A DNA stretch of 57,368 nt from an uncultured Collinsella sp. (lineage in GTDB: Bacteria > Actinomycetota > Coriobacteriia > Coriobacteriales > Coriobacteriaceae), in NCBI GenBank assembly GCA_959596495.1, contig CAUFXK010000002.1:1-57368 (forward strand). The letters run 5' to 3'. The translations under genes were made by a program, and so were the position numbers. Positions within the stretch are counted from its first letter, which is position 1; each line of letters starts with the position of its first letter. Of the stretch, positions 7,699 through 14,744 are shown one piece after another. A model generated the notes under the pieces. It worked only from the letters and a program-made list of their open reading frames with translations. It ran no database searches and had not been told where the DNA came from.

Positions 7699-7846
7699 GT
7701 CAGCGAAAACCCGTACACGCGAGCAAGGTGACGTGAAATGAAAGGGCGCAGACCTTATGGTCGCGCCCTTGAAATTGAACGTCAGATTGCCGCGTGTACG
7801 GGTTTGCAGCGTCGAGCCGTTACGCGGTTTGGTAAAACCGCGTAAC
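7699..7846. repeat. covarying structured repeat, family S, copy S1
   Basis: P1 is 7707-7720 with 7792-7805 (14 bp). The internal loop is GAGCAAGG (7721-7728) facing GATTGCC (7785-7791). P2 is TGACGT 7729-7734 with ACGTCA 7779-7784. The second loop is GAAATGA facing GAAATTGA. P3 is AAGGGCGC-a-GACC with GGTC-GCGCCCTT and a TTAT loop. It is flanked by GTCAGCGAAAAC (7699-7710) and GTTTGCAGCGTCGA, then a 12-bp hairpin GTTACGCGGTTT/AAACCGCGTAAC (7819-7846). It ends 3 nt from the YqeY stop codon. Copy S2 has the same loops but different stem bases. Confidence 0.8.
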
Positions 7847-7849
7847 AAA

Positions 7850-8293
7850 TTACGCCAATTTCGCGCCGACGATCTTTGCTGCCGCCGGCTTATCGAAGTT
7901 ACCGCCAGTGGCCTTACCCAGAGCGCCCATGACCTGGCCCATCTGCTTCTTGGACGTGGCGCCCAGCTCGGCGATAACCTGCTCGATCAGGGCCTCGAGC
8001 TCCTCGCCCGAAACCTGCGCGGGCAGCAGACTCTCCAGAATCTTGACCTGCTCGGTCAGATTGTCGGTACGCTCCTGGTCGGTACCGGCCTTGATGGACA
8101 TCTCCAGCGTCTCGCTCGTCTGCTTAATCAGACGTTTGATCATGCTGTTGACGTCTTCCTCGGTCACATCGCGGCGCTCGTTGACCTCGATATTCTTCAC
8201 TTCGGCCTTAACCTGGCGAATGATAGAAAGGCGAACCTTGTCCTTGGCCTTCATGGCCGCAATCATTTCCTTCTGCAGCTCTTCGTTGGTCAT
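7850..8293 (-). CDS. GatB/YqeY domain protein
   Basis: A 147-residue stand-alone YqeY-type protein, related to the C-terminal tRNA-binding domain of the amidotransferase subunit GatB. It begins LQKEMIAAMKAKDKVRLSIIRQV and has the family's ESLLPAQVSGEELEALIEQVI and GQVMGALGKATGG segments. The cellular role is not well defined; a link to tRNA or translation is inferred from homology. I take the ATG at 8293, 8 nt after GGAGG. It lies 54 nt downstream of the foldase gene. Confidence 0.87.
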   Translation of the reverse strand: MTNEELQKEMIAAMKAKDKVRLSIIRQVKAEVKNIEVNERRDVTEEDVNSMIKRLIKQTSETLEMSIKAGTDQERTDNLTEQVKILESLLPAQVSGEELEALIEQVIAELGATSKKQMGQVMGALGKATGGNFDKPAAAKIVGAKLA

Positions 8294-8347
8294 CTGCAAA
8301 TCCTCCTCAATAGTGCGGGCGGCACTCGCACGAGCGCCGCCCCATGA

Positions 8348-9571
8348 TTACTTAGTCGTCGACGAATCGTCGGTCGAACTCTTGGTGACGCCCTTCAGGC
8401 TGACGTTGTACGGCACATCCTTGGGCATGGGGTTGACGGTGATGTCGGCATCTTTTTTGTACTGCTCCAGCCAATCGCTGTACGCGGCGCTTGCCGCCTG
8501 CGTCTTCACCACGTTGGAGACGTACTTCTTGATGTCCTTGGGCACCTGTTTAATGTCATCGACCTGGCTATCGACATGGAAGTAGTCGGTGCACTTGATG
8601 ATGTGGTAACCATACGTCGACTCGACGACGTCGCTTACGTCGCCCTTGTTAAGGCCTTCGAGCGCCGCCTGATAGCTGTCGACGAAGGTGGTGAGCTTGT
8701 CCCAGCCCACATCGCCCTTCTTATCCTTGGAGCCGGTATCGTCGGAGTACTGCTTTACGGCGTCCTCAAAGCTCAGCTCGCCGGAGTTGATCTTGTCCAG
8801 GCACTCCTGCGCCTTGGCCTTGGCGGCGGCCTTGTCCTCGTCGGAAGCGTCAGAATCGACCTTGATCAGGATATTCGACGAACGACGGGCGTCATTGTAT
8901 TTGGACAGGTTCTCATTGATGTAATCGACAATCTCGCTGTCCTTGGGCTTGCTGGTGGGTGCCACGGCATCCTTGAGCTTCTGCTGCGCCAGGCTCTCCT
9001 TGAGCGAATCCTTGTAGGTGTCCTCGGTGTAGCCGTAGGTCTTAAGCGTCTTCTTAAAGGTCTTGGCGCCGCCCGCGCTCTTGCACGCGTCCTTCCAAGC
9101 CTTCTCGACCTCCTTGTCCGACACCGTCACGCCGTTTTCCTTCTGCGCCTGCTGAAGCAGAATCTGCTGCGTGTAGGAGTCGATGAGCTGCTTGCGGTAC
9201 TTCTTGGGCGTGAGGTCGTTGTCGACCAGATACTGTGCCCAGTCCTTGTCCTTGGTGTAGCCGTAGGACGTGCGCATGCTCATAATCTGCTTGGTCACGG
9301 TGTCCTCGGTGAGGTTGGTGCCGTTGATAGTGGCAGCCACGCCACCAGTGAGCTTATAGCCCGAGCTGGCGCTTTCGGTCTGCGACATCAGGCCGGAGCA
9401 CGCCATGGCCGAGACGGAGAGCAGCATCGCCAGCACGCCGATGACCACCAGGACAATCTTGACGGTCTTGGACACATAGGTCTTGCGCTGCTTCTTGCGA
9501 GAGCTGGAGGCGGCGCGGGACCGTTGCTCGGGCGTCGGCGCGACCTCGGGGTTCTTTTTCTTATTTGCCAT
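8348..9571 (-). CDS. membrane-anchored peptidyl-prolyl isomerase (parvulin/SurA-like)
   Basis: 407 residues. A lysine/arginine-rich cytoplasmic tail (1-37) precedes one transmembrane segment (about 38-58, VKIVLVVIGVLAMLL). An extracellular SurA/PrsA-type chaperone domain follows (about 75-215), then a parvulin rotamase domain (about 222-335, SSNILIKV ... LSFEDAVKQYSDD ... YGYHIIKC). A Ser/Thr/Asp tail ends the protein. It probably helps exported proteins fold at the outer face of the membrane. A Cys follows the hydrophobic segment, but the long N-terminal extension argues against a classical lipoprotein. Confidence 0.85.
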   Translation of the reverse strand: MANKKKNPEVAPTPEQRSRAASSSRKKQRKTYVSKTVKIVLVVIGVLAMLLSVSAMACSGLMSQTESASSGYKLTGGVAATINGTNLTEDTVTKQIMSMRTSYGYTKDKDWAQYLVDNDLTPKKYRKQLIDSYTQQILLQQAQKENGVTVSDKEVEKAWKDACKSAGGAKTFKKTLKTYGYTEDTYKDSLKESLAQQKLKDAVAPTSKPKDSEIVDYINENLSKYNDARRSSNILIKVDSDASDEDKAAAKAKAQECLDKINSGELSFEDAVKQYSDDTGSKDKKGDVGWDKLTTFVDSYQAALEGLNKGDVSDVVESTYGYHIIKCTDYFHVDSQVDDIKQVPKDIKKYVSNVVKTQAASAAYSDWLEQYKKDADITVNPMPKDVPYNVSLKGVTKSSTDDSSTTK

Positions 9572-9662
9572 GTTTGGCCTTTCGCATCACGAATCGAACA
9601 AACGCCATTGTGTCACAACGCAGCCCCCGCGACACACCTGGTGCATGGGAGACGGGTTAATC

Positions 9663-9757
9663 TGCACCATTTTGGTGCAAAGGGGACAGGTCTGGCAGTT
9701 GACAGTTAGGGACGTTCCTTTTCTGCCGGCGGTTAGGGACAGTCCCCCAGTGCCGGC
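9663..9757. repeat. cluster of three short hairpins with GGGACAG-type cores
   Basis: TGCACCA/TGGTGCA (9663-9669, 9673-9679) is followed by AAAGGGGACAGGT. CTGGCAG (9692-9698) pairs with CTGCCGG (9723-9729) around TTAGGGACGTTCC. GCCGGC (9725-9730) pairs with GCCGGC (9752-9757) around TTAGGGACAGTCCCCC. The last two share an arm and so exclude each other. The cluster begins 1 nt after the stop of the PTS IIA gene at 9759. Confidence 0.6.
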
Positions 9758-9758
9758 C

Positions 9759-10223
9759 TTAAAAGTGGCGGCGGATGGCGTCGACCATGCCCTGGGGCGT
9801 GGTCTGGCCGAGTACATCGGCTGCAGCGTCGGCATCCATAAAGATATTCATAAGCGCTTGCAGGGCCTCGACCTGGCCGCCCGGCTCGGCGATGCCCAGA
9901 TTGATGACGATTTGCGCCGGCACCGGGGCGCCCATGCCCGCCATCGCGTTGAACGTCACAGGTGCGGCGGGCTTTACCACCGCGATATAGGGCTTGGCCA
10001 CAAATCCCGGATCGGTATGCGGAATGGCGATGTTTGCCGCCGGCATGGCGAGACCCGTAGGATAGGCGTCCTCGCGTGTGCGGACGGCGTTGAGCCAACC
10101 CTCGGCAATGTAGCCGCGCGGAGCGAGCTCACCCTCGAGGCGCGCAAACACCTCATCCGGTGTCGCACACTCCCAATCAAAAAACACCAGCTCAGGCATA
10201 AACAGCGCTTCGTTATCCGCCAT
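9759..10223 (-). CDS. PTS EIIA type-2 (fructose/galactitol-like) domain protein
   Basis: A 154-residue stand-alone phosphocarrier domain of PTS_EIIA_2 type. It accepts phosphate from HPr on a His, here in the IPHTDP motif (about residue 78). The start at ATG 10223 is set by GGAGGA five bases upstream; the longer open frame has no similarity to the family. No IIB or IIC gene lies next to it, so it either serves a transporter elsewhere or has a regulatory role. A repeat cluster follows its stop directly. Confidence 0.82.
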   Translation of the reverse strand: MADNEALFMPELVFFDWECATPDEVFARLEGELAPRGYIAEGWLNAVRTREDAYPTGLAMPAANIAIPHTDPGFVAKPYIAVVKPAAPVTFNAMAGMGAPVPAQIVINLGIAEPGGQVEALQALMNIFMDADAAADVLGQTTPQGMVDAIRRHF

Positions 10224-10287
10224 ATCGTCCTCCAAAGTTGCATGAGGGCCACAATGCTCAATATGATAGCGAAACGAGTATGCAAGG

Positions 10288-10755
10288 TTAGTCGAGTATC
10301 CCAATGAGCTCGAGTGCACGCGCGGGTGTCAAGCAAACCTCGGGCATCGCCTCCAACATGCGTCGATCACTCGTGACTACGTAGTCGACATCCGCTGTGT
10401 CGCCCGAAGCGATGATGAGGTTGTCCTCAAGATCCGGCATGCGCTTGCCAAGCATTCGTGCCATCTCACACTCCGCCAACGAAAGCGGAGAAGCGGTTGC
10501 CACCTGCATCATATGCTCGATACAGGCCCATGATGCCGGAGCAAACGACACGTTTACTCCGTTCGCATTCCGCCGGGCTAGTCGCCGAGGCAAAATATAG
10601 AACACGTCCTTTGCCGTCGTTGGCGTATACAGAAGGTCGATCTTTCCTGCCTCGGAAAACTCCACCAGGTGCTTCGCTTCGTCGAATGCCCCCTCTTGCA
10701 GGTAATAATCAAGCCACACATTCGTATCCACAAGCAGGCGCTTTGCCTCGATCAT
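10288..10755 (-). CDS. PIN-domain toxin-like RNase
   Basis: 155 residues with a PIN fold: the first acidic residue is in LLVDTNVWLDYY, the central pair in DLEDNLIIASG and the last Asp in VTSDRRML. PIN toxins are Mg2+-dependent ribonucleases, often cutting tRNA or rRNA. The ATG (10753-10755) overlaps the antitoxin stop as ATGA, so translation is coupled. Its partner is a RelB/DinJ-like ribbon-helix-helix protein, a frequent match for PIN domains annotated as COG3654/VapC-like in gut Gram-positives. Toxicity is not proven by sequence. Confidence 0.82.
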   Translation of the reverse strand: MIEAKRLLVDTNVWLDYYLQEGAFDEAKHLVEFSEAGKIDLLYTPTTAKDVFYILPRRLARRNANGVNVSFAPASWACIEHMMQVATASPLSLAECEMARMLGKRMPDLEDNLIIASGDTADVDYVVTSDRRMLEAMPEVCLTPARALELIGILD

Positions 10756-11096
10756 CGGCAATTCGCCTCCATGTCGGCAATCATCGCGTCATACATCTCA
10801 TCGCGTACGGCATCCCAGTCTTCCGCAGACGATTCAGCTGGCGCAAAATCCGAAGCGCTTAGCCCCAACGAGGAAAAAGCTAGCCCACACCCCTGCTCGG
10901 CAAGGCTCTTCGCGCGGGACACCTCACGCTTATCCGCCACCATAAATCCCGGCAACGCTTGATGCTCGACAAGATAGGCCCAAAGCGCGCGAATGGCATC
11001 ACTCGGCCCCAATCCATTGCGAGTCAGGACCGCATCGCCACCAGCCTTGAGCATAGGATCGATTCGTGTGTTGAGCTGCACCGTTGCTGTACCCAT
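10752..11096 (-). CDS. RelB/DinJ-type antitoxin
   Basis: A 114-residue antitoxin-like protein. The N-terminal ribbon-helix-helix motif (TVQLNTRIDPMLKAGGDAVL ... GLGPSDAIRALWAYL, residues 5-44) is of the RelB/DinJ kind and should bind DNA as a dimer. The acidic C-terminal half would bind and neutralise the PIN protein. GAGGAG lies five bases before the ATG. The promoter just upstream contains an inverted repeat over the -10, consistent with autorepression. Confidence 0.82.
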   Translation of the reverse strand: MGTATVQLNTRIDPMLKAGGDAVLTRNGLGPSDAIRALWAYLVEHQALPGFMVADKREVSRAKSLAEQGCGLAFSSLGLSASDFAPAESSAEDWDAVRDEMYDAMIADMEANCR

Positions 11097-11112
11097 AGCG
11101 GCTCCTCTCTAC

Positions 11113-11148
11113 CTGCTAGCAGTATAGCAGACATGAAAGGCCACGCAA
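11113..11148 (-). promoter_or_regulatory. promoter and operator of the toxin-antitoxin pair
   Basis: On the minus strand TTGCGT (complement of 11143-11148) and TATACT (complement of 11121-11126) are 16 nt apart. The -10 lies inside a perfect inverted repeat, CTGCTA (11113-11118) with TAGCAG (11125-11130), the expected place for an autorepressor. Confidence 0.55.
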
Positions 11149-11254
11149 AAGGACCCCGCCTGCACACGGGCGGAGCCCTATCGGATTTCTTGGAATGGAA
11201 ATGACGCCCATCACGTTATCCGGAGTCCAAAGTCAAAGAGGCAATAAAGGCTAA

Positions 11255-11290
11255 GGGGGCTCATATGATTCCATAAGCCCCCCAGCCTTT
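11255..11290. terminator. hairpin terminator in the gap before the small-gene zone
   Basis: GGGGGCT (11255-11261) pairs with AGCCCCC (11276-11282), extended by GGCT/AGCC outside; TTTT follows on the plus strand. On the minus strand it lies about 80 nt after the stop of the gene remnant at 11362. Confidence 0.6.
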
Positions 11291-11361
11291 TCGATAGTTA
11301 AGTCACAACAGCGCTTCGTCATTAACAAACAAAAGCTGTCTCATTTTCCCACTTCTGCCCT

Positions 11362-11640
11362 TTAGGCCCAATACGGAATATACCTTCGATATTTGGCGCC
11401 CGCATCCTCGTCCTCTTCCTTTATCAATGCCTCTTCCAGGCACCCTCTGATTAGACGAGACATCGCCACCGTGTTTTTCTTTTCATCGGAAAGTCCAAAA
11501 CGCTCTCGCAGTGACTGATTGCTCATCGACTCGCCTTGGGCGTACAAAAGACAAGCATGCCAGTACACAGCATTTTTTCGTTCGCTTTTTTCATTCGAGT
11601 ATATGGGCAGTCGCAATAGAGCGTCACGAGCGTTCCCAGC
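11362..11640 (-). pseudogene. C-terminal remnant of a Schlafen/AlbA-type ATP-binding regulator
   Basis: The minus-strand frame ends MSNQSLRERFGLSDEKKN ... LIKEEDEDAGAKYRRYIPYWA, which resembles the winged-helix tail of ATP-binding proteins of the AlbA_2/HATPase_c_4 group. Upstream it is preceded by AGNARDALLRLPIYSNEK and then stops. The likely continuation (KSEGGLGTLVTL) is in another frame, so a frameshift near 11620-11630 is probable. No P-loop or N-terminal domain is found. A functional 84-residue peptide from a TTG start is less likely. Confidence 0.55.
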
Positions 11641-12020
11641 CCGCCCTCACTCTTATTTGATAACGAGATGTTAAATAGATGATAAATAGAATTGTGCGCA
11701 ATTTGAAGCTGAAGGCCAAGTTTTCTGATCGTTTTCCCAGATAATCTCAATGCTGGAAGCTTTGTTCTCTGCGAAAGAGTCGACTACCGTAATTGACAGG
11801 CAAGAAGATATGGCCCCGGCGTCAAAAGGAACTCAAGCAGCAGGGAATGTGATTAAACTAGTGACTATCGCCAAGTAAATGGGCGTTGTCCTTATCCAGC
11901 ATCATGTCCTTCGAACAAATCGAGCGGCAGCGGCACAGCAACGAAAAACACAGCTGGCAAATAGTGGCGCAGCGGCACTCCATTTTTATGTATTTCTGAA
12001 ATTTCCGAAAAAGCCAGAAT
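11641..12020. other. gene-free, AT-rich stretch
   Basis: No intact gene seen. On the minus strand short protein-like fragments (for example NEILAFSEISEIHKNGVPLRHY near 11930-12020) are broken by stops, so decayed coding DNA is likely, but I cannot name it. Confidence 0.4.
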
Positions 12021-12111
12021 CTCATTAGCATTTGATAATGCCCCCCCCCCGACGACGTATCTTATTCTTGGTTAGCATTTGTTAACGATATGTGCCCGTT
12101 GGAGCGATTCC
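12021..12111 (+). promoter_or_regulatory. promoter with C10 tract and two GCATTTGATAATGC-type sites
   Basis: A palindrome GCATT-TGAT-AATGC lies at 12028-12041. TTGATA (12032-12037) could serve as -35 and TATCTT (12058-12063) as -10. They are 20 nt apart, and ten consecutive C (12041-12050) fill part of the spacer. A second, imperfect copy of the site, GCATTTGTTAACG, is at 12075-12087, just before the ribosome-binding site GGAG. The layout suggests autoregulation and possible slippage control. Confidence 0.45.
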
Positions 12112-12678
12112 GTGTCCCTAGATCCGAATTTTTTCTGTCAGTACGCCCCTTGCGACAACCAAAACCTATTAGCCGAGCTAGTGGCAATGGCTTCAATCCG
12201 GCAATTTCAAAAAAGGGAAATTATCCTTGAAATGGGTACCCAGCAAAAATGGTTTTACCTTTTAAAACAGGGGGTAGCCTGTTCGTATTCTCTACAAAGC
12301 GATGGTTCGGAAATCACTGACTGCATAATGGCGGAACCGGGCATGCCTGTAATGCCTAGCCCCGAGTTTGACATTCCATCTCCGACTTATATTGAAGCTT
12401 TAACAGACTGCACGCTCGTTCTTCTTAAGATAAGCGATGTTCAAAATAAAGCCCAATATAATCCAGGACTTGCAACTCTCATTAACCGATATCTATCAAG
12501 GGCTTGGCATGATCATTATAAAACCGAATCCGCGCTTAGGCTGCTGCCGGCTCGCGACCGCTACAAATGGTTCCTCGAAGAGTATCCGGGGGTTATCGAT
12601 AGGGTCCTCCATTCGCGCATCTCATCATTTTTGGGTATGTCGCCGATCACGCTTTCGCGCGTAAGGGAAAACATATAG
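12112..12678 (+). CDS. Crp/Fnr-family transcriptional regulator
   Basis: 188 residues: an N-terminal cyclic-nucleotide-binding-like barrel (about 20-115; MGTQQKWFYLLKQGVACSYS, EITDCIMAEPG, DCTLVLLKI), a linker helix (RAWHDHYKTESALRLL) and a C-terminal helix-turn-helix (RISSFLGMSPITLSRVREN). The protein ends soon after the recognition helix, which is short for the family. The start GTG 12112 has GGAG seven bases upstream. A broken paralogue lies 2 kb downstream with a similar upstream region. Signal and targets are unknown; regulation of neighbouring small genes is possible. Confidence 0.8.
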   Translation: MSLDPNFFCQYAPCDNQNLLAELVAMASIRQFQKREIILEMGTQQKWFYLLKQGVACSYSLQSDGSEITDCIMAEPGMPVMPSPEFDIPSPTYIEALTDCTLVLLKISDVQNKAQYNPGLATLINRYLSRAWHDHYKTESALRLLPARDRYKWFLEEYPGVIDRVLHSRISSFLGMSPITLSRVRENI

Positions 12679-12688
12679 CAGCGAAACG

Positions 12689-13207
12689 CTATTTCCTTTT
12701 ACGTTTTATCTCGACGGTTATTGCTGAGCCGCATTCAGGACAAAAGTTAATCTCTCTACTGTATGCAACCCCACACTTCTTGCAATAACGCCATATGTCG
12801 CCCATATCAATAGGGCTAGCGCATACTTTACAGAATTGAGCATCTATCTCGTTTTTTGTACCGCAGCATTGGCATTCGATCTCATCGCAGCAATTGGGAC
12901 GTTTTTTCATTGGAGGGATCGGACAAGGATGACGTCTTGGCACCAAGTCTTCAATTTGGGCATAACAGAGGCGCTGGCTCTCTTTGATGTTTATCAGCAT
13001 GCCGATTCGATGCTCGATACTCGACCGTATTTCATCTTCGCCCTCGCTTTTAACGATATCGTCGCATAACGCATCCACTAGAACCTGATAGTCATCTTCA
13101 AGTCTTCGCGCTTCTTCTTCAAGATCATAAATCAACTCAATGCGCGGCGTGGATCGTTCACCTGCATCAAGATGGAATGGCTCATGATCAACTGGCAGCA
13201 GTGGCAT
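12689..13207 (-). CDS. zinc-ribbon protein of unknown function
   Basis: 172 residues. The N-terminal half is acidic and helical (IELIYDLEEEARRLEDDYQ, probably coiled coil). The C-terminal half has two zinc ribbons: CQCCGTKNEID-AQFCKVC and CKKCGVAYSREINFCPEC, each with two CxxC knuckles. No membrane segment is visible. It ends 10 nt from the convergent Crp-like gene, and TGAGGAGGATAT precedes its ATG. I do not recognise a specific family. Confidence 0.7.
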   Translation of the reverse strand: MPLLPVDHEPFHLDAGERSTPRIELIYDLEEEARRLEDDYQVLVDALCDDIVKSEGEDEIRSSIEHRIGMLINIKESQRLCYAQIEDLVPRRHPCPIPPMKKRPNCCDEIECQCCGTKNEIDAQFCKVCASPIDMGDIWRYCKKCGVAYSREINFCPECGSAITVEIKRKRK

Positions 13208-13230
13208 ATATCCTCCTCATAGCCCGCCTG

Positions 13231-13804
13231 TTAACTATCGCAATCAATTACTAACCAGCCATTGTCGCAAAAGGCGATGGCGGTCTGGTCCCCAACATAC
13301 AGCACCCCAGCAGACATAACATGTCGCTGCGGCACAATGACATCATCTGTCTTGCGCCACGCATTAAGGCCTTTCGTTTCAACCGCGCAATCTCGACACA
13401 GCTACTTGCGGCCTCCGTTCCGAATTTCCCAGTATTTAATGTCATCCAACGTTTCTTGGATCCGATCCATCTTGGCATCACGCAATAAAAAAGCCATGCC
13501 CTGACGTCACTCGCGACAAAAATTGCATGCCCGTATCAAGCCAAGATGAATCACGGCCAACCGAAGATGGTGGCATATCCATATTCTTCGCTTGACCTTT
13601 AACATCGATCACTTGCCACTTAACCTAAGTCTTTCCAGAAGCCAATGGCGGCCGAACATCGTTGACTTAAAGCTTGTTGGCAAGATAAACCAAATCACCG
13701 GGTGTCCAAATTAAATCGGGCACCCGGCTACCAGTATTCTTATATTTCTGGCCCAGCTATGCATTTCAGTCATCAATAAACGCTATATCGCTATCTAATG
13801 CAGT
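13231..13804 (-). pseudogene. decayed gene, unrecognised product
   Basis: Read on the minus strand, the stretch encodes protein-like segments: TGSRVPDLIWTPGDLVYLANK, KWQVIDVKGQAKNMDMPPSS, GRDSSWLDTGMQFLSR and, after a frameshift near 13500, MDRIQETLDDIKYWEIRN through to AIAFCDNGWLVIDCDS. They are broken by TGA at 13766-13768, TAG at 13757, TAA at 13667, TAG at 13625 and TAG at 13402. The first part is in frame with the gene ending at 13805. Family unknown; the core VIDVKG is vaguely nuclease-like, which is not evidence enough. Confidence 0.5.
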
Positions 13805-14131
13805 CTAGACTATGCTCCTGATTGCACCCTCCGCTTGGGACAGGAGCCCTTTCATCTTTTTCTTTTGCATCCAGCCATTAACGCCCGTTAAATCGGATTC
13901 GCCCAAGAGAGCATCGCCCATCCATCCCTCAAGCACAATTTCCCTTTCGCCAAAAGCGATCGTAAAATTACGCTGCAGCATTAACACGCCGTCGCCCTTC
14001 GACCAACAAGGTTCACCCTTAATTAGTTTCTGTTGAAAACCGGCGCCCTCAATAATGCTCTTCCAAATCTCTAAGACCCTTGGCGTATCAATTTGACCGT
14101 GCGCACAAATCGTTATCGTTGTCCTCGGCAT
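13805..14131 (-). CDS. small conserved-looking protein of unknown function
   Basis: 108 residues from ATG 14131, with AAGGGG seven bases upstream. It starts MPRTTITICAHGQIDTPRVL and contains KGDGVLMLQRNFTIAF and a GEREIVLEGWMGDALLGESDLTG stretch. A run of lysines (QKKKMKG) and a short amphipathic helix end it. It looks like a compact alpha/beta domain seen next to zinc-ribbon membrane proteins in gut Firmicutes; I cannot name it. It lies 13 nt after the zinc-ribbon membrane gene, an obvious operon. The sequence after its stop continues in frame as decayed coding DNA, so the protein may once have been longer. Confidence 0.6.
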   Translation of the reverse strand: MPRTTITICAHGQIDTPRVLEIWKSIIEGAGFQQKLIKGEPCWSKGDGVLMLQRNFTIAFGEREIVLEGWMGDALLGESDLTGVNGWMQKKKMKGLLSQAEGAIRSIV

Positions 14132-14144
14132 CTCAAGCCCCTTC

Positions 14145-14480
14145 TTATTGACCCAACTCTTGACCACAGTTCGGACAATGTTTTGCATCTCCTATAATCC
14201 GGGTTTGGCAATAAGGACATACTTTGCCTTTATTCCGCGTCGAATCAATATCAACCACATTCTTGGATGCATAGCGCACACTTAGAAATAGAAGCGCACC
14301 GACAATCAATAGAACGAATCCGATTCCAATAATTGCTAAAACCGAAAGCTCCATGCTGGTAAGAGGGGCTTTAAACGTATAACGATGAGATAACATCGCT
14401 TTTGTTATTAGCCCGTAGACCAGCGCAAAAAGACCCAAGCCAAATGACAGCAATGCAACGGTTTCCTTTTTTGGTTTCAT
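14145..14480 (-). CDS. membrane protein with C-terminal zinc ribbon
   Basis: 111 residues. Two transmembrane helices (about 8-30, TVALLSFGLGLFALVYGLI, and 45-70, LSVLAIIGIGFVLLIVGAL) are joined by a short loop, followed by a cytoplasmic zinc ribbon (CPYCQTRIIGDAKHCPNCG). The start ATG 14480 follows GGAGGGTGGGGC. First gene of a two-gene unit with the small protein at 13805. Function unknown. Confidence 0.7.
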   Translation of the reverse strand: MKPKKETVALLSFGLGLFALVYGLITKAMLSHRYTFKAPLTSMELSVLAIIGIGFVLLIVGALLFLSVRYASKNVVDIDSTRNKGKVCPYCQTRIIGDAKHCPNCGQELGQ

Positions 14481-14660
14481 TAGCCCCACCCTCCAACGAG
14501 ACAATTAACCCTTCAAAATCTCGCAATCGATATGGCCCCACCGTTCAAATTTCTAGAAAACATGGTGGCTTTAATGCCATAGCCCTCGTTTGGGCTCGAA
14601 ATCAAACACGAAATTTTTTAGACGGATTTTATTATCCACGCTGGCAACAAACAGGCATTA

Positions 14661-14674
14661 GCATTTGATAACGC
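14661..14674. promoter_or_regulatory. GCATTTGATAACGC site
   Basis: A near-palindrome identical at 13 of 14 positions to the site at 12028-12041, in the same context (CATTA before it, CCCC after it), upstream of the broken Crp-like paralogue. Confidence 0.45.
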
Positions 14675-14744
14675 CCCTGTGACAGACCGCAGTCGAAGCA
14701 CCATAATTGTCGACGGAAGAACCGCTTTGAAGTTCCACAAGCTG

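Noticed and set aside
7699..7846. Family S repeats as ordinary terminators
   Set aside because: They have no T run, are far longer than terminators, and keep conserved internal loops.
13231..13804. Recoded stop codons in an intact gene
   Set aside because: All three stop codons occur in frame plus a frameshift, which no single recoding explains; decay is simpler.
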